Assembly: GCA_002794705.1 (NCBI GenBank)
Contig: PGTK01000003.1
Location: 124,001 to 188,000 of the forward strand
DNA length: 64,000 nucleotides
Source of the DNA: Candidatus Thermofonsia Clade 1 bacterium
GTDB taxonomy: Bacteria > Chloroflexota > Anaerolineae > Aggregatilineales > UBA2796
Direction of reading: 5' to 3'
Under the pieces are notes generated by a model. It searched no databases. It saw nothing but the letters and a program-made list of their open reading frames with translations, and was not told where the DNA came from. Shown here one piece after another: positions 51,531-60,652 of the stretch. The translations under genes and the position numbers were made by a program. Within the stretch, counting starts at the first letter, position 1, and each line of letters opens with the position of its first letter.

Positions 51531-51603
51531 GCCTCCGTAGCTCAGGGGATAGAGCAAGTGCCTTCTAAGCACGAGGTCGGGGGTTCGAATCCCTCCGGGG
51601 GCG
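51531..51603 (+). tRNA. tRNA-Arg (anticodon TCT)
   Basis: Acceptor GCCTCCG (51531-51537) pairs with CGGGGGC (51596-51602, one G-U). The D-arm is GCTC/GAGC. The anticodon loop CTTCTAA (51562-51568) gives TCT at 51564-51566, and GGTTCGAATCC forms the T-arm. It reads AGA. The first pair of the anticodon stem is A-G. CCA is not encoded. Confidence 0.95.
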
Positions 51604-51637
51604 CCTCCACTATACTGCGAGTGTTCGGAGAGCCGCC

Positions 51638-52087
51638 ATGAGTTGGTTTCAAGAGGTCGCTGCTAATCCGCATATTGAAGTTGCGCTGCTGATGGACGGC
51701 GGCGGGCATTTGATCGCTGCCTCACAGCAGGCAAATACCGAGACTCGGCGTGCCGCCGCCATGCTCCGCGCCGCTGAGATGCTGGCTGATGGACTCGCCG
51801 ATGAACTTGGGCGTGGTGAGGTCACGTTGCTGCAGATCAGCACTGCAGAGGCGCATGTGCTGGTCATGCCGGCTGGACGGGCGCATTATTTGGTCTTGCT
51901 CACGCAGCGCGGCGCGCCGCTTGAGCTGCTGCGCACCTATCTCAGCCGTCTGCAAGATCTGCCCGAAGCCGAGATCGCGGCTGCTGCACAGGGCATTCCG
52001 TACTCTCCGTGGGATGATCTGAGCGTAGACGATCTCTTCAACGCGCTCTCTGAGTGGTTGCACAATGGCGGCGACTCGCGCTCCTGA
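51638..52087 (+). CDS. Roadblock/LC7-like protein
   Basis: The 149-residue product opens [23 protein letters not shown], with the strand-loop-strand of roadblock/LC7 domains, a helix ([20 protein letters not shown]) and a second hairpin [29 protein letters not shown]. Such proteins often regulate small GTPases of the MglA type, but no GTPase gene is near. GGAGAG precedes the ATG. The gene overlaps the pseudouridine synthase by 23 bases, so the two are coupled. Confidence 0.72.
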   Translation: MSWFQEVAANPHIEVALLMDGGGHLIAASQQANTETRRAAAMLRAAEMLADGLADELGRGEVTLLQISTAEAHVLVMPAGRAHYLVLLTQRGAPLELLRTYLSRLQDLPEAEIAAAAQGIPYSPWDDLSVDDLFNALSEWLHNGGDSRS

Positions 52088-52676
52088 GCCGACTCGCGTC
52101 CTGCGCTTTTGGAAGCCTTATGGCGTCCTGACTCAGTTCACTGATCCTGAAGGGCGCCCGACTCTAGCTGACTACATCCCTGTCAGAGACGTTTATAGCG
52201 TGGGCAGGCTAGATTATGATAGCGAAGGCTTGCTCTTGCTGACCAACAACAGCGCGCTGATCGCCCGCCTGACTCATCCGCGCTATGCGCATCCTAAAAC
52301 GTATCTTGTGCAAGTTGAGCGCGTGCCAAGCGAGGCGGATTTAGACCGTCTGCGGGCGGGCATTCAGCTCAAAGATGGTCTGACGCGCCCCGCGAAGGTG
52401 CGTTTGCTAGAAAATCCGCCCGATCTGCCTGAGCGCACGCCCCCAATCCGCTACCGCGCCAACGTCCCGACGGCTTGGCTGCAGATCACGCTCACGGAGG
52501 GCAAAAAGCGCCAAATCCGCCGCATGACCGCCGCCATTGGCTATCCAACGTTGCGCTTGGTGCGCGTCGCTATCGGCAACATCACTTTAGAGGGTCTGCG
52601 CGTGGGCGAATACCGTGCGCTCTCACAGGCGCAGATCGCAGCGCTGTGGCGCTCGCTCCGCTCAACCGACCGTTGA
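52065..52676 (+). CDS. 23S rRNA pseudouridine synthase, RluE/RsuA family
   Basis: The 203-residue product starts [27 protein letters not shown] and contains the catalytic loop [18 protein letters not shown], where the first Asp is the nucleophile, then [16 protein letters not shown] and [24 protein letters not shown]. It has no S4 domain, which fits RluE, the enzyme that isomerises U2457 in E. coli 23S rRNA. Length is close to normal. It overlaps the roadblock gene. Confidence 0.9.
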   Translation: MAATRAPEPTRVLRFWKPYGVLTQFTDPEGRPTLADYIPVRDVYSVGRLDYDSEGLLLLTNNSALIARLTHPRYAHPKTYLVQVERVPSEADLDRLRAGIQLKDGLTRPAKVRLLENPPDLPERTPPIRYRANVPTAWLQITLTEGKKRQIRRMTAAIGYPTLRLVRVAIGNITLEGLRVGEYRALSQAQIAALWRSLRSTDR

Positions 52677-52708
52677 CAAGACGTGCACTCTTCATCTAGA
52701 GTCGCGGC

Positions 52709-54403
52709 ATGAATTTCGATGTCTTTACGATTGCTGCTGTGACGGCTGAGCTGAATGATCGGCTGCGCGGCGGGCGCGTGCAGGATACCCTTGAGCTGGG
52801 CGATGATGCCATTGGCTTGGAAATTTACAGCCAACAGACGCGCCATTACTTGTATCTGAGCGCGCATCCGCAATCAGCGCGCCTGCATCTTGTGCCGGAG
52901 CGCCTGCGACGCGGCGTGGAGAATCCTTCGCCACTCGGCTTGATGTTGCGCCGCTATGTGGAGGGCAGTCGTTTTATCAGCGCGACTCAGCCCGCGTGGG
53001 AGCGCGTTGTTCACCTCGCCTTCGCAGGGAGCGAGGGCGAATTCACGCTGATCGCAGAGCCAATGGAGCGGCGCAGCAACCTGCTCTTGGTGCAAAACGG
53101 ACAAATTCTAGACTGCATTCGGCGCGTCGGCGCGGATGAAAATCGCGTGCGGGTCAGTTTGCCCGCTCATCCTTACGTCCCGCCGCCACCTCAGACCCTC
53201 AAACGCGATCCCATGACGCTTACCTTGACCTTGCTCGCCGATCTGCTGGACGCTGAGCCAAGCAAGCTGGTATGGCGACTCCTGACCGAAAAATTGCTCG
53301 GCTTTAGCCCGATGTTAGCAAAAGAGACCGCCTTTCGTGCAGCGGGCAGGCTTGATTGCCGCGCCGCCGATTGCAGCGCCCGCGCTTTGCTGGCAGAGAT
53401 TCAGGGCTTGATCGGCGCGCTTGTGGCGGGACAATTCGCGCCGCATATCTGTGAGCAAGAGGGACAAGTCGTTGCCTATGCCGCCTATCCGATCACGCAT
53501 TTGCCGAACGCACAGCCCGTTGAGAGCATCAGCGCGGCGTTGAACGCCTTCCATGGCGCGCCGATTGGCGAGGCAGCCTACGCCAATGCCAAAAAGCCCG
53601 TTCAGGCACAACTGACCGAGGCAATTGAGCGCGTCTCGCGCCGTTTGGAGGCGCTCAAGCGTTCACAGCGCGATGAGACGGAGCGTGAGCGTCTGCGGCA
53701 ATGCGGCGAGCTGATCCTCGCCTATCAGTACCAGATAGCACGTGGTCAGACCACCTTCAGCGCCCGGTACGACTTCGATGCGCCGCCGCTGGAGATCGCC
53801 CTCGATCCCACGCTTACGCCGCTAGAGAATGCGCAGCGCTACTTTGAGCAGTATGAGAAGGCTAAGCGCGCTGCCGCTGAATTGCCGAGCCTGATCGCCG
53901 CGACTGAGCGTGAGTTGGACTTCCTACGCCAACTAGAGACCGATCTCGCCCTTGCCGCCAACTATCCGGAGATCGGCGAGGTGCAAGATGCGCTGCAGGC
54001 GAACGGCTATTGGCGCGGAGCGCCCTCAGCGCGCCCGCGCAGCGGCAAATCGGCGCCGTTGAAGGTCAGCACGCCTGAGGGCTTCGTGATTTGGGTCGGG
54101 CGCAACGCACGCCAAAATGAAGAGGTCACTTTTACCAAAGGGAGCGCAGATGATCTATGGCTGCACGCTCGTGGCGTTCCCGGCGCGCACGTGATCATCA
54201 AGAGTGGCGGGCGCGCTGTGCCACAAACCGTCCTAGAGCGGGCGGCAAGCCTCGCTGCTTATTACAGCGCCTCGCGCAATGAAGCGTACGTACCCGTAGA
54301 CGTGACTGAGCGTCGCTATGTGCGCAAGATCAAAGGCGGCAAGGCAGGCATGGTCACATATCGCAACGAGTCCACGCTGAACGTCCCGCCGCGCCCTGCC
54401 TAG
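52709..54403 (+). CDS. rqcH: NFACT/RqcH ribosome quality-control protein
   Basis: The 564-residue product starts MNFDVFTIAAVTAELNDRLRGGRVQDTLE, the NFACT-N opening, with EPMERRSNLLLVQNGQILDCI, a coiled-coil middle (about 330-440) and a C-terminal NFACT-R domain with PEGFVIWVGRNARQNEEVT and DLWLHARGVPGAHVII. RqcH binds stalled 50S subunits and recruits tRNA-Ala to add C-terminal alanine tails for degradation. Older annotations call it fibronectin-binding protein A. It ends against the convergent UbiA-like gene with a four-base overlap. Confidence 0.92.
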   Translation: MNFDVFTIAAVTAELNDRLRGGRVQDTLELGDDAIGLEIYSQQTRHYLYLSAHPQSARLHLVPERLRRGVENPSPLGLMLRRYVEGSRFISATQPAWERVVHLAFAGSEGEFTLIAEPMERRSNLLLVQNGQILDCIRRVGADENRVRVSLPAHPYVPPPPQTLKRDPMTLTLTLLADLLDAEPSKLVWRLLTEKLLGFSPMLAKETAFRAAGRLDCRAADCSARALLAEIQGLIGALVAGQFAPHICEQEGQVVAYAAYPITHLPNAQPVESISAALNAFHGAPIGEAAYANAKKPVQAQLTEAIERVSRRLEALKRSQRDETERERLRQCGELILAYQYQIARGQTTFSARYDFDAPPLEIALDPTLTPLENAQRYFEQYEKAKRAAAELPSLIAATERELDFLRQLETDLALAANYPEIGEVQDALQANGYWRGAPSARPRSGKSAPLKVSTPEGFVIWVGRNARQNEEVTFTKGSADDLWLHARGVPGAHVIIKSGGRAVPQTVLERAASLAAYYSASRNEAYVPVDVTERRYVRKIKGGKAGMVTYRNESTLNVPPRPA

Positions 54404-55272
54404 AGATTTACAATCAGCCAGTAAGCGCACACGCCGCCAATATAGACCGCCGCGAGGATGCCCATGGTCCAGACCAAGCGTTCGCTGCGCGGCTGTGTGC
54501 CGCGTCGAGCGAAGCGATGCCAGATCAGCGGTAGGGCGACCAAGCCAAGCGGATACAGAATCGGCGGGATGATGCCCAAAAGTGCGCCGCTCGCGCCCAA
54601 AACGACCACAAGCGCCGTGCTCAGTCTGAGTAGACGGATCGTCGTGCGCAAGCCCGCCTGCGTTGTGAAATTGCGGTCAGTGCGCCGATCGATCTTGTAA
54701 TCGCGGGCTTGCTGCTCCAGCTGTGCGGAGAGCGAACTGAGAAAAAACAGGCTCAGCAAGAGGTAATCTATCGGCTGCCACGTCACGCCGATCAGGAACA
54801 GACAGATGAAGTAGGGGAAGGTCTGCACGAACAAGGCGTGCGTGATCAGATCGAAGAATGGGCGGCTTTTCAAGCGTAACGGCGGCGCGGAATACGCCCA
54901 AAGCGCTATGAGCGCAACGCCGATCAGCACCAGACCGCGCTCTCCGAACTGGAGGAAGGATAGCAAGGCGACGCTCAGAGCAATTGGCGCGGCAATGTAC
55001 CAATAGCGCAGGCTGCCCTGCCGCGTGAAAAAGTTACGGCGGCGTTTTTTGGGGTCTTGGGCGTCGTAGGGCGCGTCGCACAGGTCGTTATAGGCAAAGG
55101 CGAGCCACGCCACAAGCGCCATGCCGATCAGCAGGAAAAGGGTCTGCCCGTTGAGCGCCTCATGTAGCACAAGACACAATGCGCCGATTACGAAGGTCAG
55201 CAGGATCGCGTCCAGATGATTGATGAAGAGCGCCTGCAGACGCGCCGAAGTCATAGGCTTGGCAGAGGGCAT
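54400..55272 (-). CDS. UbiA-family prenyltransferase
   Basis: The 290-residue product has about eight to nine membrane segments and the first Asp-rich motif AYNDLCDAPYDAQD (about 60-75), which binds prenyl diphosphate through Mg. The second motif is seen near DYKIDRRTDRNFTT (about 195-205). KKRRRNFFTRQGSL follows the first motif, as in decaprenyl-phosphate phosphoribose transferase-like members. The substrate could be a quinone ring, a chlorin, or phosphoribose. Start is ATG 55272 or 55254. Confidence 0.85.
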   Translation of the reverse strand: MPSAKPMTSARLQALFINHLDAILLTFVIGALCLVLHEALNGQTLFLLIGMALVAWLAFAYNDLCDAPYDAQDPKKRRRNFFTRQGSLRYWYIAAPIALSVALLSFLQFGERGLVLIGVALIALWAYSAPPLRLKSRPFFDLITHALFVQTFPYFICLFLIGVTWQPIDYLLLSLFFLSSLSAQLEQQARDYKIDRRTDRNFTTQAGLRTTIRLLRLSTALVVVLGASGALLGIIPPILYPLGLVALPLIWHRFARRGTQPRSERLVWTMGILAAVYIGGVCAYWLIVNL

Positions 55273-55295
55273 ACGCGCTCACAACATACACGAAA

Positions 55296-55332
55296 GCTGA
55301 GCGCAGCGTGTAACGTGATCGCGGCGCTCAGC
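55296..55332 (-). terminator. Hairpin after rpmF
   Basis: On the minus strand GCTGAGCGC (55332-55324) pairs with GCGCTCAGC (55304-55296) around a 19-base loop, followed by UUUC. A probable terminator of the rpmF message. Confidence 0.6.
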
Positions 55333-55362
55333 CTTCTAAGTGTGCCGATCAAACCGACGTGC

Positions 55363-55560
55363 TTAGCTTTCTTTCTTATCCTTATCGAGGCTAAGCACCT
55401 GCTTGCCGCCGTAATAGCCGCAACTTGGGCAGACGTGATGGACGATCTTTGGCTCACCGCAATTACTACAGGCAACAAGGTGCGGCAAAGTGAGCTTATC
55501 ATGGTTGCGGCGCGTGCGCTTGCGCGTTTTTGAGAGCTTTCGCTTTGGCAGCGGACCCAC
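55363..55560 (-). CDS. rpmF: 50S ribosomal protein L32
   Basis: The 65-residue product reads MGPLPKRKLSKTRKRTRRNH with GTG as start and AAGGAG upstream, then the zinc-ribbon CSNCGEPKIVHHVCPSCG. This is a C+ type L32 with all four Cys. It binds 23S rRNA in the large subunit. A consensus promoter lies 80-108 bases upstream, and a small leader hairpin (CGCGCC/GGCGCG) lies between. Confidence 0.96.
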   Translation of the reverse strand: MGPLPKRKLSKTRKRTRRNHDKLTLPHLVACSNCGEPKIVHHVCPSCGYYGGKQVLSLDKDKKES

Positions 55561-55640
55561 AGTCAGACTCCTTAGTCGTTCAGATCAATTATCGCGCCGA
55601 TTGTCGGGCGCGTTAGGCGATCACAGGCATGTCTGCGCGC

Positions 55641-55668
55641 ATTATAGCAGGCTGCGGCGCGCTGTCAA
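55641..55668 (-). promoter_or_regulatory. rpmF promoter
   Basis: On the minus strand perfect TTGACA (55668-55663), 16-base spacer, perfect TATAAT (55646-55641). The strongest promoter I see in the window, as expected for a ribosomal protein. Confidence 0.85.
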
Positions 55669-55682
55669 CTCTCGGTCTGCCT

Positions 55683-56114
55683 TTAGCGCGGCGTAAAGGC
55701 GCCGATCAGCGCCAAAAAGACCGCGCCGCCGATCAGGGCGAAGACCACCAAGCCGATCACCAAGCGCGGGCTGCGCACCAGCACATAACCGAGCGTGCGC
55801 GGCTTGGCAGGGTCAAGCGAGAATTCAAGCGGCTGCTTATCTTCAGTCCGTGCGCGCACCACTTGACGGTTGCCCCACCACATGATGAAGGTCAGGAAGG
55901 CGGCGAAGGTGAGCAGCGGACCGAGCGTCACAAAGACGATCCAGATGAACAGCCAGACGCCCTGCTCAGAGGTCATGACCAGCGCTGAGGCATTCGGATT
56001 TGCGGTCTGAGGGCGCACGCCGGGCAACATGCCGCCCTGTCCGATGGCGCTCAGCACCACACCTAGCCCAATGATGATCGCCAGCACGAGTCCGATTGAG
56101 AAAAGCCGTTTCAA
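55683..56114 (-). CDS. Small membrane protein, unrecognised
   Basis: The 143-residue product starts at TTG 56114 with AGGAG upstream and a promoter further up. It has three hydrophobic segments (about 4-24, 52-75, 116-138) and a basic cytoplasmic loop (NRQVVRARTEDKQP). The first segment could be a signal anchor. I do not recognise a family. It lies upstream of rpmF with its own promoter. Confidence 0.75.
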   Translation of the reverse strand: MKRLFSIGLVLAIIIGLGVVLSAIGQGGMLPGVRPQTANPNASALVMTSEQGVWLFIWIVFVTLGPLLTFAAFLTFIMWWGNRQVVRARTEDKQPLEFSLDPAKPRTLGYVLVRSPRLVIGLVVFALIGGAVFLALIGAFTPR

Positions 56115-56168
56115 GGGAGTCTCTCCTGCCCAGAATAGATTGTTTTGTTGAGCTGAAACTTGTCTCAG

Positions 56169-56197
56169 ATTGTAATCGCCTTCACAAGTCTGCGCAA
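56169..56197 (-). promoter_or_regulatory. Promoter of the small membrane protein gene
   Basis: On the minus strand TTGCGC (56197-56192), 17-base spacer, TACAAT (56174-56169). Confidence 0.65.
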
Positions 56198-56268
56198 CGC
56201 TGAAAGTAGGTCAAGTCAGCGTGTGACCTGTGTTAGTGACTAGAGCTAAGATCAAGAGAGGTCTTCGG

Positions 56269-56297
56269 TTGCGATTTTTCGCAACTATCCATATTAT
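56269..56297 (+). promoter_or_regulatory. Promoter of the phosphoribosyltransferase gene, overlapped by an inverted repeat
   Basis: TTGCGA (56269-56274), 17-base spacer, TATTAT (56292-56297). The -35 sits in a perfect 7-bp inverted repeat, GTTGCGA (56268-56274) and TCGCAAC (56279-56285), which may be an operator. Confidence 0.6.
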
Positions 56298-56348
56298 TTG
56301 ATACTCTGTGGTATTGACTGACTCATTTTGGCACGGAGCAAGTGAGGC

Positions 56349-56921
56349 ATGACTGATTCCCGTGAGACCTACCACGTTGAGGTGGCAGGCGTTGCCCGCG
56401 ATTTGCCGCTGTTTGAGGTGGCGCAGGGCGTGCGCATTGCCATTGTGAACATTCTGGGCGATGTTGAGCTGGTCAAGCGCGCCGCCCATGAATTGGCGCT
56501 CAAGTTGGCAGAGCGCAACCCAGAGGTCTTGGTGACGGCTGAGACCAAGAGCATCCCGCTCATTTATGAGCTTTCCGCCATTATGGATTTGCCCTATGTG
56601 GTGCTGCGCAAGGCGTATAAGCCCTACATGGGCAACGCGCTTGAGGCTGAGACGCTCTCGATCACTACAGGGGCGCCGCAAAAGCTTTACCTTGATGAAA
56701 AAGACCTGCGCTTGATCAGCGGGCGGCACGTGGCAATTGTAGATGACGTGATCAGCACAGGTAGCACGCTGCAAGGCATCCGTTTGATCGTTGAAAAGGC
56801 GGGCGGGCGCGTAGTGGCGCAAGCGGCGATCTTCACAGAGGGCGACCGCGCCAAATGGGCAGATGTGATCGCACTTGGACATCTGCCCGTCTTCCTGAGC
56901 GACGCGGATAGCCATGCCTGA
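56349..56921 (+). CDS. Adenine phosphoribosyltransferase-like purine salvage enzyme
   Basis: The 190-residue product has the PRPP loop VAIVDDVISTGSTLQGI (about 130-146) and the flexible loop region KAYKPYMGNALEAETLSITTG typical of Apt/Xpt type I PRTases. EVLVTAETKSIPLIYELS fits the Apt core. It would convert adenine (or another purine) plus PRPP to the nucleotide. The N-terminus is a little longer than E. coli Apt. It overlaps the PIG-L gene by eight bases. Confidence 0.85.
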   Translation: MTDSRETYHVEVAGVARDLPLFEVAQGVRIAIVNILGDVELVKRAAHELALKLAERNPEVLVTAETKSIPLIYELSAIMDLPYVVLRKAYKPYMGNALEAETLSITTGAPQKLYLDEKDLRLISGRHVAIVDDVISTGSTLQGIRLIVEKAGGRVVAQAAIFTEGDRAKWADVIALGHLPVFLSDADSHA

Positions 56922-57759
56922 GCGCCCCGATCACGCCGTCTTAGCCTGTTACGCGCATCCCGATGATGAGCAAGGCGTGACGGGCTTTTTGCATCGCTGT
57001 GTGCAGCAAGGGCTGCGCGTCGGCATTCTCTGCGCAACTCGTGGCGAAGTTGGTCAGATCGCCGATCCCGCTCTTGCCACGCCTGAGACTCTCGGCGCTG
57101 TCCGTGAGCAGGAGTTGCGCCGCGCCGCTGCCGTGATCGGCGTGCAGGACGTTTTCTTCCTCGATTACCGCGACTCAGGCATGGCGGGCAGCCCTGAGAA
57201 CACCGATCCACGCGCTTTCATCAACGCCGATCCTGTTGAGGCAGTCGGGCGCATTGTGCGAGTCATCCGCGCCTTCAAACCGACCTTGCTCATCACCTTT
57301 GATGAGAGCGGCGGCTACGGACATCCCGATCATCTCGCCATTTGCCGCTGGACAACGGAAGCATTCCACGCTGCAGGCGATCCGAGCCGCTATCCAGAGG
57401 CGGGCGCGCCTTTCGCGCCGCTGCGCTTATACTACGCCTCGTTCAGCCGCGAGGTGATCAAGCAGTTTGCGGCGTTTTTGGCTCAGAATGGCATTCCCTC
57501 GCCTTTCCCGAACGTTGATCCCGATCAGATGGGCTTGCCAGAAGCGCGCATCACCAACACGGTCTATGTGGCGGAGTACGTTGATCTGAAGCGGCGCTCT
57601 CTGGAGGAACATCGCACGCAGTTGTTCCCGAACACGGCTCTGGGCGCACTGCCTGAAGAAATGTGGCGCGCCTTCCGCAGCGTGGAGCGCTACGCGCTTG
57701 CTGCAGGCGTTCTCTTGCCTGCGGGCGCGCCTGAAGATGACCTGTTCGCGGGTTTGTAG
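56914..57759 (+). CDS. PIG-L family LmbE-like deacetylase
   Basis: The 281-residue product opens with VLACYAHPDDEQGVTGFLHR, whose His15 and Asp18 with a later His (GYGHPDHLAICRWT, about 133-140) form the zinc site of the family. It also has RAAAVIGVQDVFFLDYRDSGM. Members deacetylate GlcNAc-type groups in mycothiol, bacillithiol, lipids or antibiotics. The gene is translationally coupled to the phosphoribosyltransferase gene, but no glycosyl-inositol or glycosyl-malate ligase is near, so the substrate is open. Confidence 0.88.
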   Translation: MPERPDHAVLACYAHPDDEQGVTGFLHRCVQQGLRVGILCATRGEVGQIADPALATPETLGAVREQELRRAAAVIGVQDVFFLDYRDSGMAGSPENTDPRAFINADPVEAVGRIVRVIRAFKPTLLITFDESGGYGHPDHLAICRWTTEAFHAAGDPSRYPEAGAPFAPLRLYYASFSREVIKQFAAFLAQNGIPSPFPNVDPDQMGLPEARITNTVYVAEYVDLKRRSLEEHRTQLFPNTALGALPEEMWRAFRSVERYALAAGVLLPAGAPEDDLFAGL

Positions 57760-57761
57760 AC

Positions 57762-58667
57762 TCAGGGCATACGCGCTAATTCTTCGCGGGCTGCTGCACT
57801 GCCCAGATCGGCAGCCCGTTGCAATTCCTCACGCGCCACAGCGGGGTTGCCGCCATCGCGGAACAGGATACCGCGCCAAAAGTAGTAATCGGCGCGCCCG
57901 TCATCTAGCTCAATGGCGCGTGAGTAGTCAGTCAGCGCCACGTCCAGCAGTCCCTTGCTGTGATAGGCGCGGGCGCGTCCGAAGTAGAACTCGGCAACCG
58001 CACCTGATAGCTCAATAGCGCGTGTGTGATCGGCGATAGCGCGGTCGAAGTCGCTGATGGCAGTGTATGCCATGCCGCGCCAATGGTAGTAATCGCCCAC
58101 ATTGGGATTCAAACGAATGGCTTGATTGTAATCAGCAATCGCTGCCGCCTGATCTTGTATGAAGGCGTAGGCGGCGCCGCGCCAGAAATAATAATCCGCC
58201 ACCTCAGGCGCGAGTTCAATGGCGCGAGTGTAATCTGCCAGTGCCGCCTCATGATTATCCGTCCATGAGTGAGCGCGTCCGCGCCAATGGATGTAATCTG
58301 CCCTATCAGGCGCAAGCGTGACGGCTGTATTGAAGTCAGCCAGTGACAGCGCTACATTGCGCTCAAAATTCAGGATTCCGCGCTGAAAGTACGCCTCTGC
58401 CAATGTTGGATCGCGCTCGATAGCGGCTGTGAAATCGGCAAGCGCTTCAGCGCGCCTGCCGCGGGCGCTGTGCGCCATGCCACGCGCTAGGAAATCGCTC
58501 GCGCTCTGAGGAACAGTTGTGAAGATCGCGTCGGCTTCAGTCTCAGCAGGCGGACTTTGGAGAGCAGCGGGCGCCTCAGGGGTGTTGGTGGCAGGCGCCT
58601 CTGGACTAGATTGGCAACTGGTGAGCAGCAAGGCGAAGCACAGCGCGAGGATCAGGCGAAAAGTCAC
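57762..58667 (-). CDS. TPR-repeat lipoprotein
   Basis: The 301-residue product has a lipoprotein signal (LILALCFALLLTSC), a Pro/Ala-rich linker to about residue 50, then about six near-identical TPR units with pattern DYYFWRGAAYAFIQDQAAAIADYNQAIRL and the like. It should be a surface-bound scaffold; partners are unknown. Its start overlaps the NUDIX stop by four bases. Confidence 0.85.
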   Translation of the reverse strand: MTFRLILALCFALLLTSCQSSPEAPATNTPEAPAALQSPPAETEADAIFTTVPQSASDFLARGMAHSARGRRAEALADFTAAIERDPTLAEAYFQRGILNFERNVALSLADFNTAVTLAPDRADYIHWRGRAHSWTDNHEAALADYTRAIELAPEVADYYFWRGAAYAFIQDQAAAIADYNQAIRLNPNVGDYYHWRGMAYTAISDFDRAIADHTRAIELSGAVAEFYFGRARAYHSKGLLDVALTDYSRAIELDDGRADYYFWRGILFRDGGNPAVAREELQRAADLGSAAAREELARMP

Positions 58668-59221
58668 GTTAGATACTCCTGTGCCAGCAAAATGGCGCTG
58701 ATCGTCTTAGCATCGGCGATCTCGCCGCGCTTGATCCGAGCCAGCACCTCGCTCAAGGGCAAATGGACAACTTCGAGGAACTCATCATCATCAGCGTCAA
58801 GGCGCGAAGGCACGAGATCGCTGGCAAGATACAAGTGGATGTACTCCGTAGTGTAGCCGGGCGCCACAAACACGCCGCCGATCTTCTGCAGCTTATTGGG
58901 GCGATAGCCGATCTCCTCTTGCAACTCGCGCACAGCGCACACATCAGGCGATTCGCCGACCTCTAGCGTGCCAGCAGGAATCTCCAGCAAGGTGCGCCCT
59001 GCTGCATAGCGATACTGGCGCACCAAGATAATGCGCCCTTTGGCGTCAAGCGGCACAATAGCGACGGCGCCGCTATGCCGCACGATCTCACGGCGCGTGG
59101 TGCTACCATCAGGCAATTTGACGGTATCTACATACAAGTGAACCACTTTGCCGTCGTAGATCAGCTGGCTGTGAAGCTGCTCTTCGGTCAAGCGGGCATT
59201 GGGATCGCTCGGTTGGCTCAT
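58664..59221 (-). CDS. NUDIX hydrolase, ADP-ribose pyrophosphatase type
   Basis: Start at ATG 59221, giving 185 residues; the open frame extends 13 codons upstream into a hairpin. The NUDIX box GTLEVGESPDVCAVRELQEEIGY (about 93-115) matches Gx5Ex7REUxEExGU. LVRQYRYAAGRTLLEIPAG and a VAPGYTTEYIHLYLA segment fit NudF/ADP-ribose pyrophosphatase. It hydrolyses ADP-ribose to AMP and ribose-5-phosphate in the cytoplasm. It is coupled to the TPR lipoprotein gene. Confidence 0.9.
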   Translation of the reverse strand: MSQPSDPNARLTEEQLHSQLIYDGKVVHLYVDTVKLPDGSTTRREIVRHSGAVAIVPLDAKGRIILVRQYRYAAGRTLLEIPAGTLEVGESPDVCAVRELQEEIGYRPNKLQKIGGVFVAPGYTTEYIHLYLASDLVPSRLDADDDEFLEVVHLPLSEVLARIKRGEIADAKTISAILLAQEYLT

Positions 59222-59249
59222 GGGCTGAATGCTCCTATGTTGGGCATGG

Positions 59250-59280
59250 GCATAGGGCAATCACTCAGACTGCCCTATGC
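59250..59280. other. Hairpin between the LysM and NUDIX genes
   Basis: GCATAGGGCA (59250-59259) and TGCCCTATGC (59271-59280) form a perfect 10-bp stem with an 11-base loop, 35 bases after the LysM stop. No U-run follows on the minus strand; it may end the LysM message weakly or protect its 3' end. Confidence 0.5.
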
Positions 59281-59314
59281 TTGGCAATGTGACGCGGCGT
59301 GCGCTCTGAGGCGC

Positions 59315-60532
59315 TCACGGGATCAACAGGCGCTGACCGACAAAGATCGAGTTGACGTTGCGAATGCGGTTGATCTCCGCAAGGCGGCTGACCGTTGTGC
59401 CGAATCGCAGCGAGAGACGGAACAAATTATCGCCGCGTTGCACCACGTACTCACGCATTCCGCCCACAACGGGCATTTCCGTCGGCGGGATAGCAGGCGG
59501 CGGCGGCGCGAATTGGATACCGCAATTCGGGATCAGTAGACGTTGACCGACTCGGATCAAATCCACATTGAGGATGCCGTTCGCACGGGCGAGAGCGCGC
59601 ACAGTTGTGCCAAAGCGCAGCGCAATACGGATCAAGCGGTCGCCTTGTACCACTGTGTAGAAGCAACGATCATCCAACACGCCGCCTGCACCATCGCCAG
59701 CGACGCCAACAGGCGTGCCGAAAGGCGCAATAGGCGTGACAGGCACAGGCGGAATGGTCGTCACAACAGGGGGCGGCGCCACCACAGTGCCAAGCGCCAG
59801 ACTGGTAGCCGTAGCATTGGCAGCGGCAGTCGCTGTGACAATGGCGATAATTTGAGTTGCCTGTGCATCAAGCGTCGCTTGGGTCTCAGGCGTAGGGAAG
59901 ACCTGCGCCACTCCGGTAGGCGGTGGCAAAGTCGGGATGAAGAGCGTGGGCGAAGGCTGAGCGGGCAGCGGCGGGAGCGTCTGCGTGGGCGTCGCTGTGA
60001 AGGTAGCAGTGAACGTCGCAGTGAGCGTTGCCGTCTCAGTAGGAAGTGCCGTCGCGGTAGGCGTATCCGTCAAGACCAGCGGCAAGCCGAAGGGCGTCTC
60101 CGTCGCGGTGGGCGGCGGCAAGGTCGGGATGAACGGAGTCGGGAAAGGCGTCTCCGTCGGCGTAGCGGAGGGCGTCTCGGTCGAGGTTGGTGTTGCCGTA
60201 GGCGTCTCAGTGGGCGAAGGCGTGAACGTCGCTAAGAAAAAGACCTCGGTGGGCGTAGGCGTATTGCTAGGCGTGAAGGTGAAAGTCGGTTGCTGCGGCA
60301 AGGTCGCCGTGGGCGGGAATAGCTCTGAGGTGGCAGGTGGCGGCTCAACGGTAGGCGATGGCTCAAGCGCCACAGCGGTTATCTCAGTTGGGACGAACAT
60401 CGGATTGGTGATATTGCTGACCTCGGTCGGTTGCAAGGCAGAGCCAATCGGCTGAAAACAGCCGCTGAGTGCCAGCGCCATGCTAACCAACAAGGCAGCG
60501 AAGGTCACGTGCTGAAACGCGGAATGCCGCAT
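59315..60532 (-). CDS. LysM lipoprotein with Thr-Pro-rich stalk
   Basis: Start at ATG 60532, giving a lipoprotein signal ([18 protein letters not shown]). A long Thr-Pro-rich stalk runs to about residue 245. Then come an Ala/Thr helix and two LysM domains ([28 protein letters not shown], and [28 protein letters not shown]) at about 300-400. LysM domains bind GlcNAc in peptidoglycan. The protein probably tethers to the membrane and reaches the wall. It is 405 residues. Confidence 0.9.
   Translation of the reverse strand: MRHSAFQHVTFAALLVSMALALSGCFQPIGSALQPTEVSNITNPMFVPTEITAVALEPSPTVEPPPATSELFPPTATLPQQPTFTFTPSNTPTPTEVFFLATFTPSPTETPTATPTSTETPSATPTETPFPTPFIPTLPPPTATETPFGLPLVLTDTPTATALPTETATLTATFTATFTATPTQTLPPLPAQPSPTLFIPTLPPPTGVAQVFPTPETQATLDAQATQIIAIVTATAAANATATSLALGTVVAPPPVVTTIPPVPVTPIAPFGTPVGVAGDGAGGVLDDRCFYTVVQGDRLIRIALRFGTTVRALARANGILNVDLIRVGQRLLIPNCGIQFAPPPPAIPPTEMPVVGGMREYVVQRGDNLFRLSLRFGTTVSRLAEINRIRNVNSIFVGQRLLIP
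59890..60400 (-). repeat. Low-complexity Thr-Pro coding repeat in the LysM gene
   Basis: Repeated short words of the GTCGGCGT/GGCGTCTC kind encode TPTxTPS-type runs with an inserted LPPP-like unit (FIPTLPPP occurs twice). Same stalk style as in the Ser/Thr kinase. Confidence 0.7.
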
Positions 60533-60602
60533 ATTATGCCTCCTGTGCGCGTGCGCCACATTGGCTCGGTTGAAAAGCGTGCCGAGCATCACAGCCGCCC
60601 TA

Positions 60603-60631
60603 AGTCTATCACTGCTTAGCAAAGCGGGCAA
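60603..60631 (-). promoter_or_regulatory. Probable promoter of the LysM gene
   Basis: On the minus strand TTGCCC (60631-60626), 17-base spacer, TAGACT (60608-60603), giving a leader of about 64 bases before ATG 60532. Confidence 0.5.
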
Positions 60632-60652
60632 CTGAAGGGCAGCACAACGCGC

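Noticed and set aside
59543..60235. Arg-rich plus-strand open frame opposite the LysM gene
   Set aside because: Its Arg/Gly repeats are the complement of the Thr-Pro codon repeat; not a protein.
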